Shown: piece by piece, positions 1 to 11,829 of the stretch
How the letters are laid out: each line of letters opens with the position of its first letter
Position numbering within the stretch: position 1 is the first letter of the stretch
Program-made: the position numbers and the translations under genes
NCBI GenBank assembly: GCA_025403435.1
Contig: CM046331.1
Coordinates: 28,066,459-28,130,458, forward strand
DNA length: 64,000 nucleotides
Direction of reading: 5' to 3'
Origin: Artocarpus heterophyllus
Lineage: Eukaryota > Streptophyta > Magnoliopsida > Rosales > Moraceae
The notes under the pieces: generated by a model
What the model was told of the DNA's origin: nothing
What the model saw: only the letters and a program-made list of their open reading frames with translations
Databases searched by the model: none

Positions 1-819
1 AAAAATAAATAAATAATTAAATAAATAAAATGAAGGGTGTTTGGGTCGTTAGTTCAAACTGAGTATACTATACTGTATGTTGTAGCAAAATCAGCTCGAA
101 CAAAAACTTTTCGGGTTTAAACAGGCGAAAAAGTTTTTCTTCACTATCTGTAGACGAACATTTGCTGACGTTTGAGGAATATTCAAGCCCTCAAGAAGCA
201 TCAAAAAGAGAATAAACCATCATAAGATCTCCATATGCAGCATCCTTTAGGAATCAAGTGGACCTTCTATCAGGCAAAAATATCGTCTAATTTATATAGA
301 AAAGCACAAGTGCTAAGAAAATTAAAGGCTTTTGATAAGGTAGCACCTAATCATCCTTTATCATGCAAACATTTTCGTGATAAACCTTCAAAGTATTTTT
401 ATTAATTTTAATTTTATTTTTTGCCGGTGTTAATTATTTTCTTCCTTCTCCTGCTAGACCTTTGTGTAAAATATTTATTTTGTTTTTCGACAAAAAAAAT
501 TCAAAAAAGACAAGAACTTTTTACTATTTTTATTTATGGTATATGATAAAGAAAATTTACAGTTATTCATACAAAGAGAATGCCACACTTTTAAAAGTTG
601 TGTTTCTTTATATCACACTTACAAAAGTTTATGTCATACTCTCATAAATATTACATATTAAGTTATGTCATAAATAAATATGTATCGTATTTATAAAAAG
701 TAAATCTTAAGGGATGGTATTTATAAAAATTTTCTTCATATAAGCAATATCAAAGTGGGCCCAAATGCATCAAAATATTCCTATTTATCTTAGAGAAAAT
801 TACATATTATACCGTACTT
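1..819. other. AT-rich intergenic stretch, no gene
   Basis: No coding potential is seen beyond chance ORFs. Around 30-110 a GTGTTTGG end followed by an ACTGTA...TGTAGC stretch resembles the left end of the recurrent MITE family described at 56675-56848, but no matching right end is visible. The remainder is AT-rich with poly-A and poly-T tracts. Confidence 0.5.
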
Positions 820-1024
820 TTACAATGTCATTTTTTTAATGCTACAAAAAAAGTAATGCCACAACTTTTCTTTTCCTTTTCTTTTTTTCCTATCGGTTTT
901 CTTTTTCTTGATTTTCCTTTCTCTCTCTCTTCTCTCTCTCTCCCCTCGTTTCTCACACACTTTTTCTCTCTCTTTCATCCCTTTAGTGTATGAAATCCAC
1001 CCGTCGTTGTCGCCGCTGCAGATC

Positions 1025-1256
1025 TGTCCTTCAGGGACACGAAGAATGTCCCAGGACACCCGAAAATATCCCAAAGGGACACCAAAAAATGCCCCGTTAA
1101 ACATGCGAAATGTCCCCAAGGGATGTAAAAAAATGTCCCAGAAGGACATGTAGACACGTCTCAGCTGGACATGAAAATGTCCCAGAAGGACATATAGATA
1201 TGTCCATGAGAGACACAAAAAATAACCTGGAGGGACATGTCTGTCCCTAAGTGACA
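1025..1256. repeat. Palindromic minisatellite, ~22-bp period (GGGACA/TGTCCC)
   Basis: About ten degenerate units, each with a left arm like GGGACAT and a right arm like ATGTCCCA, so each unit can form a small hairpin. GGAC-type arms begin near 1035, 1054, 1077, 1099, 1121, 1144, 1167, 1188, 1210 and 1233, with spacings of 19-23 bp. The period is not a multiple of three. The chance ORFs of 81 and 145 codons through the array on both strands are therefore read as by-products of the repeat, not as genes. The flanks are CT-rich (left) and AT-rich (right). Confidence 0.8.
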
Positions 1257-1339
1257 TACTCCAAGTTTATGACCAAGTTTATGACATAAGAACTTTTAAT
1301 ATTTTATGACATAAATAAAAATTGAGTTTAAAAAATTAA

Positions 1340-3030
1340 CATTTATATGAATTACCCTTTATCTTATAACTGCTTATTATCCTTATCAAGTACGACACTG
1401 GCCACTGCATTAAGAAGTCTCAAATTCTCATTTATTTCAAGATCTCCAGTACGTTCCTTTTCGTTGTACATTGTCTTTACACTCTCTCTTTGTTCTCCTT
1501 TTTTTTTTTTTTTTTTTTGAGGGGCTCTTTTTGTTCTCTTGTCAATGTTATCCACTTATCATCATGTGCCGTTCGTTTTGCTTCTCTTGAATGCCTTGAT
1601 CCGACTCCACCTTATGTTTTGAGTCCTATAGGTGGCAATTTGTGTTGTGCTCACGTCGACCCGAATTTTCGTGTTCGCTCTGAATCAATCAACGTGTCAC
1701 TCATTTAGTAAAAAAAAAAAAAAAAAACTCAAATTTATATTGTCACAATTGATCTAAACAACATAAATATTACAATTACTTACTCAATCTAGTTATTTAT
1801 ACCTAATGAGTTTTGGCCACAACAACTATATTTTTCATTTTATAGGCCACAAATACTATAATTTTTATATTTGTTTGTATTTTCTAATAGAAAATTACTA
1901 AAGTGAGTTAATTCGAGTTAATCTCATGTCAATCTTATCATCAATTTGGGTGAAGTTTGAGTTTGTGTTTTTATGTCGAATTGATTGATGATGTATTACT
2001 TCTACCCCTGTAAGCAAATTGTTGACTTCTGATTAACGGTATTCTTGAAATCTTACATGTAAAAATGGACTATTGAAATGATATAAATTGACCATACAAT
2101 ACAAAACAATGTAACAATTTAAAACTCAAAAGTATAATTTTCTAACAACCTTAAAATGTATGGTATAAAAATATATATTTTTTAAAAAGGCCATCCGCTT
2201 TATATAAATATAAATTATTATAGAATTTTGTGGTAGGATACTAAAGAAAATCTTACTATAATTCTGATATGATTTAATAATGGTTTCTTATGATTGAGAC
2301 AAAAACTATGTAAAGACTACAACATCATATAATAGAACAAACAACAACTAATGATCATTATTCCTAGTTTTTCTTATAACTAATTAAAGATTATTATTAT
2401 TATTTTTTTAAGGAAACCAAGTAAAGATATCAGAAAAAACTTTGTAATTTATGAGCCTAAGGTTGAGAATGAATCTATGGTTTAATTGAAAACATGTATG
2501 GGCAAATAAGAAACATGCGGGTTGCCTAATACCCTTTGGTTTAATGACGTGGAGAGAAAGGCTGTGGAGGATTTTGTGTGGGAGATTGTGGGTCTAATCT
2601 TCCTTATAATCACTACAGATGACATGTATATTATTGACGTATATCATTAATTAATATTAGTAATTCACTTCTTAAGTGTGTTTTTTATTATTAATTAATT
2701 GGTTTATTATTGATGTACAAATGAATTAGAATCGAGAAACCGATAAATTATTGAGTGAATAAACTGCTAAGTTAATCAATAATAAACTACAACATTGATG
2801 TACTGCAGTTTATCAATGATTTATTGATTAGCATCAGTATATTATTGAGGTGCTTCATTTACACCGTTAATATACAAAAACAAACATTTTTTTTTTCTAA
2901 TTTTCAAAAACTTAAGAATTTACTAAGCTTAAAAAAGGGTCATTAGCCCCAAATCCCTTATATTTATTAAAAAACAACTTTTAAATTGGTATTTGCTTGT
3001 AGTGTAGTCAAACAACAACTCCAAAAACTT
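1340..3030. other. AT-rich intergenic stretch, no gene
   Basis: No supported gene. It has a T tract near 1500, an A tract near 1710, and AT-rich sequence with several short inverted motifs built on ATTGAT/ATCAAT between 2600 and 2880. Those motifs look like a decayed foldback element, but no clear termini are visible. Confidence 0.4.
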
Positions 3031-3037
3031 CCCAATT

Positions 3038-3245
3038 GAACACGATGCCCATTTGAGAGATAATCAATTTCTTCAAAAATCGTTTTTTGTTGTGAAAACT
3101 AATATTAATACTGAACTTTCATAAATAACAAAAGTGCATGCACAACTATCATTTTAATACATGATAGTAATGTTTAATGACTCATTACCAGCTTAGAATG
3201 CTCCTCCCTTTGTCTTCTTATGGCAAGACACACCGAAGAGAAGAA
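3038..3245 (+). promoter_or_regulatory. Orphan copy of the tandem-gene upstream region
   Basis: Positions 3038-3085 (starting GAACACGATGCCC) match the sequence at 37698-37735 just upstream of gene 2. Positions 3133-3245 match the proximal promoter and leader of gene 1 (13798-13985), including a TTTAATGACTCATTACC block, a CTTAGAATGCTC block and a GACACACCGAAGAGAAG block. No coding sequence follows. This is read as the 5' remnant of a third copy of the gene family. Because it carries both blocks in one chain, it probably preserves the ancestral order that genes 1 and 2 each retain only in part. Confidence 0.65.
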
Positions 3246-3529
3246 CAACTATGAGATAATGGTAAAGAAAAGAAAAAAATATTGAGAATAGAGTGTGAAA
3301 TTGAGAGAAAGAAAAAGAAGTGAGATGCATCAATAAAATAAATTTCTCTCTATATTGGTTTATTTTCTCTTACTATTTATTTACCTTTACTTACATAATT
3401 GTCTTATATCTCCCCCAATTTACATTTTAAAGATCAATTTTGTAGTATGTTCAAACTTGAAATTTTTTAAGTCACGGCAACATGAACGACTTTAAGCAAG
3501 ATATCAAAAACTGGAATTTCTACTTAAAA

Positions 3530-4145
3530 ATGTTGTTTTTGCCTCTCTTTTTTTAAGTTGTCCCAATGATGTTATAAGATATGTTTCAACATGAGTTGCA
3601 ACATCAACACAAATGGTCTACATGTTTCATTTATGTTTGTTCTTTTTTCTATTTCAAAGATTAGAAATCTCATTTTATTATTTGATAAAACTCATGTAGC
3701 AACTGCAATACAATTGGTGGTTATTACCGGTGCTTTTTTATTAGGTGTCGCACGTGATATTGCAGCATGAGTTGCGACATCTATTGTACGGAGTGCATTC
3801 TGTTTAGAAACTACTCGATTTTTATCTCTAAGAGTTGAAATCACATAGTTTATCATTCCTTATGATTATGTAAAAACTGTAATACAATCGGTAGTGATTT
3901 ATGGAACTTTTTTATTAGATGTTGCACTTGAGGTTACAATATGGGTTGCAACATCTATAACATAGATTTAAAAAAACTGTCTTGATTTGATTTTTAAAGA
4001 TGAATCTCTCAATTTATTATATCCCTAAGGTTTTTTAACAACTTCAGAATGATCCACAGTTGTTTTAACACTATTTCATTAGATGTTTTACACGATGTTG
4101 CAACATTTGTTGTGACATTAGTTGCAACATCAGTAGTGCGATTTA
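3530..4145. repeat. Degenerate ~175-bp tandem repeat, about four units
   Basis: A GTTGC(A/G)ACATC signature recurs at 3595, 3771, 3945 and 4121, giving spacings of 176, 174 and 176 bp. Each is preceded by a GATGTT-type motif, and units also share CTGCAATACAAT(T/C)GGT and TTTTTTATTAG stretches. Units are strongly diverged. The length resembles that of many plant satellites, but only about four units are present. Confidence 0.65.
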
Positions 4146-4149
4146 TGTT

Positions 4150-5109
4150 TTTGGGTGAAGCAACCTTTGAAAAAATCGAATCATGATTTTTGCAAAACAC
4201 AGGAGTTTTAGGTCTCGATAAGATAAAAAAAAAATTTTGTTAAGAAAATTATTTTGAAAATTTTGCATCTAAAAAGAACATTTAGATAGATTTATAAAAC
4301 TAGTCTAATCGGTAAAGTTTACAAAATCATTGTAAATGGTAATGTTAAAGATAAAAAAATGAATTTTTGGAAAACATGGAAGTTTTAATCCTCATCAGAA
4401 TAAGGAAATTCCATAAAGTAAAATTTTATTTAAAATTATCTATGACATATGGTTTATGGAGACTTCCAAAACTAACAAAAAAAATACCATTTCAACACTA
4501 ATTTCAAAATAAAACACCTATTTGGGTGGTAGAATTACTATTTACTATCAACAAAAGAATTGTAGCACTTGAAAAACTATCAGAGTTTACAATTCACAGT
4601 TTATCAAAATTCGGACTCTAATTTAAGATATAGTTTTCGATAAAAAAAACTTACGCATAAATTTTTTAGTGGATTTTAAAAAACAAGAGATCTAGAAAAT
4701 ATAAGTAGTTGTTCACCGCTACATTGTAATAGCAATTACAAGTCCAACGTCTGTACATGTTTAGGAGCCAATTATCATATCCAAATTTCTGATAGTTAAT
4801 GCTTAAGTATTATATAATGCTTTTAGTTCCAGAGGGCCATATTGAGCCTAATGAATTGTATAGTAACAGACATGGGCTTATGAGCCCAATAATACTATTT
4901 ATACTCAAATAGACCTATTGTATAGCAATGACCTCAATATAAGTAATATGAGATATTAGTAAGTCAAGTTATAAGAAGGACATAATTAATTAATTACAAA
5001 ATTAATTAATGAATTATTAACGTTAGTATGATTAAGGAAAATAAATTAGACAATAATTATAAATTATGAGAATTTAAATTTAATTAATCTTTTTAACTAC
5101 CTAAATAGA
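4150..5109. other. AT-rich intergenic stretch, no gene
   Basis: No ORF, RNA gene or clear element boundary is recognised. It may contain further decayed units of the preceding tandem repeat around 4180-4400, but similarity is weak. Confidence 0.35.
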
Positions 5110-6500
5110 TAGTTGTTGTGGATTTTCTAACGCAAGTGCACGTATCGTTAACAAGTAATAAAGTGAGAGTAAAGATCGTTCCCTCAAGGACTAACTGTCA
5201 CTAAGTACCAAATTACTTTAACTCTAATTCTATTTGAACAACTAAAATATGGGAAACAATTGAATGATGAAATGGTAAACGTAAGACAAACTAAATGTAT
5301 GAAAATTGAGAAATTGCAACTTTGACAGATGAGAATTCAATATATTAAGACTTTTAGGGTTTCCGACTCACCAGATTAATCATATCTACTTTTATCTAAT
5401 TTAATCAATTGACATTTATTCCTATGCCGATAACGAATTTCTCTTAGGTAGTCATTAATTTTTCTCAAGCATTAATAATTTATCCCAGTTAGCAAATTTT
5501 CTATATCTCTGTGGAAACTCTAAACTTCCTAAGATTCATTATGATCAAGAAATTCATGGTGTTACATAAGTCTCATAGATATCTCTATCCTATGATGATC
5601 TCATGGCATTTAATCATGGTCTAATTTAATTATCGCTTCTCAGCCTCAAATTAAATCACAAATCATGCAAAAGGTGCGCAAACTTTTACAAGCATTAAGA
5701 TTAGATTAAACACTCAACATAGATACTGAATAAACATCGAATTGAATTAAATTAAATAAAAGTGAACATTCATAATCCGGCTACATCGTAGCCCTAGAAC
5801 AAAGAAAGTTAGTTAATGATGAAACTAAAAATCATCCTAAACAATCTCTTAAACATGAGGAGTAGAAGGAAAGAACTGTATGTTTGGATGGGAAGATGAT
5901 TTCGTCTCCGGGTTGCACCGATCTTCTTCTCCAAAGTAGTGTGTCTTCTCTCCTCTTTTCTGCTGTTTCTCTTTGTCAAAATTCCGTCCTCCAACCCTCT
6001 ATTATGTTCTATTTATATGCTAGGGTTTGAAAGGGTAATTTTGGAACGAAATTACATTGGAATTTAAGTTGGAATCGCAACAGCGCCTAGGCTTGAATTT
6101 CTGGCGCCTAGGCGCCAGGATTGTAGCGCCTAGGCGCTTCACAGCATCATGCCCCCTTTTTTAAACTGGCGCCTAGGTGCCGCAGTGTTACTTTGCCTTT
6201 ATGATGGAATAGCGCCTAGGCGCTCAATTCATGGCGCCTAGGCGCTTTGCTCTTGGCCTCTTATCTTCATAGAATGGCGCCTAGGCGCTCCAGTTATGGC
6301 GCCTAGGCGCTTTGCTCTCGGAATGTCTTCCTTATGAAATGGCGCCTAGGCGCTTTACCCTGTGTTTTGTCATTATGCATCGTTCCCCTTCAAAACCTAT
6401 AAAAGAACATAAAACATTATCAAATCCTTATAAATTGCTCAAAACTAACAAAAATATTAAGTGAAAATTATCTAATTAAGTAGCCTAAAACTAACTTATC
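5110..6500. repeat. Dispersed plant repeat, unclassified
   Basis: The left part has the signature ACGCAAGTGCACG ... AAGTAATAAAG ... GATCGTTCCCTCAAGGAC, which I recall as the edge of a repeat family common in angiosperms. The stretch ends near ACTTATCACC at about 6500. No protein domain was found. The interior includes the palindromic array at 6082-6354. Boundaries and class are uncertain because no clean target-site duplication was found. Confidence 0.4.
6082..6354. repeat. Array of nine GCGCCTAGGCGC-type palindromes on a ~21.6-bp grid
   Basis: Copies begin at 6082 (partial), 6103, 6125, 6168 (one mismatch), 6211, 6233, 6276, 6298 and 6341. Gaps are 21, 22, 43, 43, 22, 43, 22 and 43 bp, so every copy falls on a grid of about 21.6 bp with some slots empty. 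The last part is a 65-bp higher-order repeat holding two palindromes. The copy at 6101-6118 is an 18-bp perfect palindrome. The palindromes are GC-rich in an otherwise AT-rich region. Confidence 0.9.
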
Positions 6501-6980
6501 ACCAGTTAGTTTATAAAAGAAAGTTTTTTAGGAAAAGATTCAATTTCTTTTTTTCTTTGATATGTTAAAATAGTTAGCATAAAACAAGTTAAGCTCACAC
6601 TTTTATTAGGTGTTTTCCCTCAAACTCTAGGAATAGTGGATAAGTATGTGGCTAGTTAGCAAATCCTATCTCTGGAAACTAGGTAAGTAGGAATCTTACA
6701 TGTAGCATGAAAATTATGGTTTTTAAATTAAAGTTTTTTTTTACATGTTTTATGAAAATACATTATCTGTGTTATGTCATGCTAGATTAGGATATGTTAT
6801 ATTCTTCCGTTCCTATGTCTATTCATGTTTATGTCATGTCATGCCATGCTTATATTATGTTGTCCATTGTATGTGATGTATGCTATATAAAATTACATAG
6901 TATATTCATCTTATGTTAAGAATAATAGTTTATGTTACAAGATTATATGTGGTAACATGTCATATTGCATACACACAATA
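6501..6980. other. AT-rich stretch with no gene
   Basis: No coding potential. A run of ATGTCATG/ATGCCATG-like words around 6770-6870 gives weak internal repetition. The last five bases, CAATA at 6976-6980, are the left target-site duplication of the adjacent solo LTR. Confidence 0.4.
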
Positions 6981-8769
6981 TGTAACGACCCGCCCTTACG
7001 TGGCCGTCACTTAACTTAAACATGCTCATAAACTTAAACTTACTTACAAATAAGGTAGAGAAATTCGTGATAATTTTTTTTTTTAAATGGATTCTTACTG
7101 AGGAATCTTTAACATAGAACCTTAAAGGAAGTAATAACTATTTTTCAAATCTTAATAACAAACGAATTCTTATTGATAAAGAATTCTTAACATATAACCT
7201 TAAAAGATATAATAATCATTTCTCAAAACTACATTACGTGAACCTAACGTAATACATAAAATCCTCAAACGTGATAATAACGTAATAATAAGCATTACGT
7301 CTTAACATAGTTATAATTTCTAAAAGCATAATCATTTACATAATTCATAACGTTAATTTCTTGAAACACAACTATAGTACTTTTCTTGAACTTTTCCTTA
7401 TAAAACATAAGAGTAATTATTTAGCAAGTATTACTTTAAAGGCATTTCTCAATTTAGATAAAAATATTTTCAAGAGAATTTTAAATTAAATATTAAAATA
7501 AAATCCCATTTAAATGCTCTCTAAAACTTTCTTAGCAATTATTTATATATTTTACTTATAATTTTAACATCTTAAAAATAACATATTATTTTCTTAAAGG
7601 TAAACCTTCTTAAACTAAACAAAACATGATTTCTTATAACTTAACCTTCAAGTTTAAGATACTAATTTCTTAAAGCTTTTCTTTAAAACTTTCATAATAA
7701 TTTCATAGAAACATATCCATAAAATTCATTTCTTAACTTAATGTAAAACTCCAATAATCCTTTGTAATTCTAGATAAACTTATAATTTTCTTTCCTATAA
7801 ATTTCGTGCATTTGTTGCATCGTTTATTGCGACATCTTTAAACTTTGAAATCCTCTAGACCAAGGTTGCTTAATCACAAGCTTGGTTTTTAAAACATAAT
7901 TACGTAAATTATTTACTTATTCATATGCACATAATTTTCGTAAAGTGTAGGCATACGAAATTTCGTAAAATAAAACATGCATAATTTCCTAAAATACTAA
8001 TGCGGAAATATTACATTGCGTGAGCGGTATCCATTCCTATCTTCACCATTCGTCTGCCGCTCACCGCTGCCCATCAAGTGTCGCTGACAGGTTTTTCTTA
8101 CCTACAGCATGAACATACTTAAATGAGCTTTCGCTCAGCAAGTAGGAAATTAACCTCGCAAAACATAATTAAAAATCATTTTAATAAAAATATGCATGAG
8201 CATTTTATGCTTGCTTATCAACTTGATTTATGCTTAATTATTTAAGCTGTACCTTATCTTCTTACTTTGGGCCCGAGTGATCGTACCGGTTGCGCGCGAG
8301 TCTTGGGAAGTTAGGGTTCGCGAGGTCCCAACGACACCAAGATCATTCATTTCTTTAACATGGAGCCTCCCCGTGGGTCGGGAGGTTGGTACGACACCCT
8401 TAACTTGTCTCATAAGTTTCACTTGTCTTATTGTGTGTATGTAGCATGACTTAATACTACATAACATCGCAATTTCGTAATTCATGAATCGTAAATCTTA
8501 ATCATACATGAGTCGTAAATCATTATCATACTTGACTTGAAAGTGATTAAACAATATAATTTACATATTGCATACATCATACATTAATCATATCATCATC
8601 ATCATCATTATCATAGCATTTCACATCATGTCATAACATAACATATCACATCATAACATATAACAGTGTAATAAATCACTGATCATGCATTTTCATAAAT
8701 TTTATGAAAATATTTAAAATTAATTTATTTTTAAAACTATTCATACTGTAGGCAAGATTCCTACTTACC

Positions 8770-10140
8770 TGGACTCCGAGCTGTACGGGTCCAGTTGTAT
8801 CTCGCTGTATCCACAGTCCATGCTGCATCCTCAGCAGTGCTCCTCGGACCACTGTGGATGGCTAGGAATGATCCATGGAGATTTATTATTGTTTAAAACA
8901 TCATTATGGACTCTGTTACTGCAGTCTGAGTCGCCTCGATCTGCATGTTGTTGGTACCAGATGATTTTCACCGAAGTGGAATTAGCTCGAACGAAGGTCA
9001 CCATTGCATTTAGAGCGTCGAAACAAGTTGAGAGGCGGTCTTGGATCATCGATCAGATGTCAGAAACTTGAGACCCGAGGTTCGCCGAAGGCCGGCCACC
9101 CGCGACGGTGGCTCCGATGGGCGGTGACGGCTGAAACTTTGGCTTCCCCCATTTTTCAACCTCTTGAGTTCGATGAAAGCCTCAATTTTACACAATTTGG
9201 CCTCTAACCATGCGGATCGAAGCTCGACGACGGCGGCAAAATCGAGACTCCGATGGTGGCCTTCCGACGAAGCTATTGTGAAATTAAGTTGGGGCTTTCC
9301 TTCGTCGGTGTCCTCTGAGCATTTCCCCTCCATTGGCGCCTCTCAACACGGTGTGGAACAATGAATTCGTGGTGCTCGTGATGGCCCGCAGAGGCATTGG
9401 CTGTTTTCCATCGCCGGCGGTGCTTTCCGTGCAATTGGGGATTCGGTCATGGTAGTCGTCGGCCTCTGAGTCGATTGACACCGGCGGTGTGTGTCACCGC
9501 CGTCGGAATGGGCAAACCCGATCCCTCCCACTACGGCGTCCTCGATCTCCGACGGCCAGTGACGGTATGGCGAAATTGATTGAGGCGTCATGCTCGCCTT
9601 GGTCTTCTGAACACGACGGTGAGGTCAATTGACCTCGACGGTGGTCGGAGCTGCAAGATCGACGAGCTCCACGACGGCTTGACGGCGGCTACTTGGGACT
9701 CCGACCGGCAGCGGTTGTGGCGTGAAATTGGGCCGGGGCTTTTGCTAAACAAAGTGTTCTGAACATGATGGCAGGGGCGGTGTCGATCACCGTCGCCGGA
9801 GGTGGCGGGATCGAGGGTGGTGCAACGGCGGCAAGAAGCGACTCCGATGAGGCTTCTCCGGCCAAAATCGAGGGGCATCACCTGCTGCATTTTGTTCTAC
9901 TCATTGAGCTGAGTCTATAGACACCAAGATCGTGTCGATCGGTGCTCGGACGACGAAGAAATCACGTCAGAAAAGTACTGTGTTTCCGCGGCTTCAACCG
10001 ACGAGTGTGGCCTCCTCCGGTAGTGTTTCGGGCTGCTTGGCACACCGTTGGACTCAGCTCGACGGGAGCTTCCCATTGGTGTGGGAGGTGTCGAAAATGG
10101 AGGCCGGATTCTTGGACTGAGTTTGAGGAGAGAAAGAGAG
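8770..10140 (-). other. GC- and CpG-rich core of solo LTR A
   Basis: A sharp rise in GC and CpG compared with the AT-rich surroundings. Many short ORFs (60-100 codons) occur on both strands and overlap each other, which is expected for GC-rich noncoding DNA. None shows a recognisable domain. It lies immediately downstream of the LTR promoter on the minus strand, so it would be the transcribed leader part of the LTR. The corresponding part of copy B (about 45480-46680) is diverged and less GC-rich. Confidence 0.55.
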
Positions 10141-10196
10141 AGTAGAGAGAGAAAGTAGAGAGAGTGTGTGGTTGGAATTTTTTTTTTTTTTTATTG

Positions 10197-10216
10197 TGTC
10201 ATGTATTTATAGGCTC
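10197..10216 (-). promoter_or_regulatory. LTR TATA box
   Basis: On the minus strand the sequence reads GAGCCTATAAATACATG, followed by a homopolymer tract and a CT-rich leader (CTCTCTCTAC). This is the likely core promoter of the LTR. In copy B the matching site is degenerate. Confidence 0.55.
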
Positions 10217-10908
10217 TCATGTGGTCCTCATAGTCTAAATCGTGCAGTACCGGGTAGATCAAATTTTAATCCATAACTTTAAATTTCTGTAAACATAATT
10301 GTACCTTTAAAAACTGTAACTTATCTGCACTTTAAAGATAATCACATAAATTTCTAATTTTCTTGTTGTATTATTGTGTTACTAAAATATTCATACTAAC
10401 ATAAAAATCATTTTCATAAATTTATCCACACTATATGGATTTTGTGATTTAATTTTGAAACCGTAAACTTTGAAACATTTGTCTTCAAGACCGATGATTA
10501 ACTATTTTTGTAACTGTATACACATATATATGTATATATATGTGTATATGAATTCTAAGAAAGACATTATGCATTTAAAACTTTGCTCAATATAAATATT
10601 TTTATTATTTTTAACTTTTAAAAAACTTTAAAATGTAATAACATATATTTCTCATTAGAAATTTTCATGTTGTAAACTTCAAATTTTATTATGAAAACAA
10701 TAGTTGTAATTTTGTGAAAGTTTTGTAAATTAAATTGACTATCTAAAAGTCAATTAAATTTAAAATTCTCAACTTAGCACAATTTCGTGCTTTACGGATA
10801 TAACTTGAACTATTTCTCGTAAAGAGCTATTTATGGTTCCACAACTTAGTAATAGATTAACATTTGTGGACCTCATCAATGCCCTTTTTCTTCTTTACTA
10901 TTACTATG

Positions 10909-10953
10909 ACAATTATTATTATTATTATTATTGTCTTTACAATAATAATAATA
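10909..10953. repeat. ATT/AAT microsatellite hairpin
   Basis: An (ATT)n run ending in GTC TTTAC is followed by an (AAT)n run, forming an inverted repeat with a very short loop inside solo LTR A. Confidence 0.7.
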
Positions 10954-11666
10954 AACTTTACGAAATTATTAATGTGTATAATAGTTAACCATACATATTC
11001 AAAATATTGAAATTCTTGAACTTCCAATGATCTTTATAATTTTCTTAAAATTCTTATCTTACTTTATGATCTCTATAAATTTCGAGATCAATCTTAGTAA
11101 AACATGTCATAAATCTTGCATACTTGAACTTGGTGCTCACCATTTTTAATTTATGGTATGGAGCTCATGATCACTTTTGATATGGGTTTCTTTTACTGAA
11201 TTGACATCATATAGGAATTTTCCACATCATCATAGAAAGTTAGAAATTCCACTTTTTGTCAAGTAATCCCAATTTAAACATTCTAATTGAGATTCTTATA
11301 AAAATCATTTCTTTGGCTCGTACATGAAATCAATAAATCATAAACTTTTAATTTAGCACATTAAATAATTATTTTTAATTATTTTAATGTACTATCATAT
11401 CATTACATTGTTACATGTTTCATAAATAAAACACATAAATTTGTGCATTCACAACATTATTTATTTTTAAGGTCTTACAACTATTAAGACCTTTAAATTT
11501 GCGTATTAATAAACGCTAAACTTATACCTTCTCAAGTTCTTAGCTTAGTAATGATGGAAAAATCCTCAATTAATCATACTTATTAATTTCTTGATTTTTT
11601 CGGTCATTACACAATAAGACAAATGTATAATATTGGGACTCCTTAAAAACTCAAAGAAATTATTAT

Positions 11667-11818
11667 GGTGTTTGGAAGAATAGTTCAAACTAATGGTTTA
11701 AACTGTAAACCGTAAAAAGCTCTTATATGCTACAGTATAAAGCTACAATGTAAAGCTTTCACCGGCTAGAGTTGTCAAACCCAAAACTGATGGTTTAAAC
11801 TACTTTCCCAAACGCCCT
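11667..11818. mobile_element. MITE of the GTGTTTGG family
   Basis: Ends are GGTGTTTGGAA and TTCCCAAACGCC. The interior carries the family hallmark of repeated GCT(C/T)..ATATGCTACAGTA / GTAAAGCTTTCAC words. It is non-coding, about 150 bp long, and inserted between solo LTR A and the copia relic. Confidence 0.6.
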
Positions 11819-11829
11819 ATATAGCATGT

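Larger units (their letters stand above)
6981..11611 (-). mobile_element. Giant solo LTR (4.6 kb), copy A
   Basis: The element is bounded by TGTAACGACC and GGTCATTACA and flanked by a perfect 5-bp duplication, CAATA (6976-6980 and 11612-11616). No reverse transcriptase, integrase or internal domain is present. A second copy with the same ends lies at 43913-48182 in opposite orientation and is also coding-free, so both are read as solo LTRs left by LTR-LTR recombination of a large gypsy-type element. The sense strand is taken as minus because a TATAAATA box with a CT-rich leader reads that way near 10203-10213, and because the minus-strand end GGGTCGTTACA resembles the 3' end of plant gypsy LTRs that precedes the primer site. 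It contains a GC-rich core (8770-10140). Confidence 0.8.

Noticed and set aside
820..1257. 145-codon minus-strand ORF and overlapping 81-codon plus-strand ORF
   Set aside because: Both run through the palindromic minisatellite and a CT-rich flank. Their composition follows the repeat and no domain is seen.
6082..6354. CRISPR-like array of regularly spaced palindromes
   Set aside because: Units are short palindromes with conserved spacers in a plant genome. There is no leader or cas gene, so it is a minisatellite or binding array.
8820..10145. Cluster of short ORFs on both strands that might look like a gene-rich island
   Set aside because: They lie inside a solo LTR with a perfect target-site duplication, overlap one another on both strands, and arise from GC richness.
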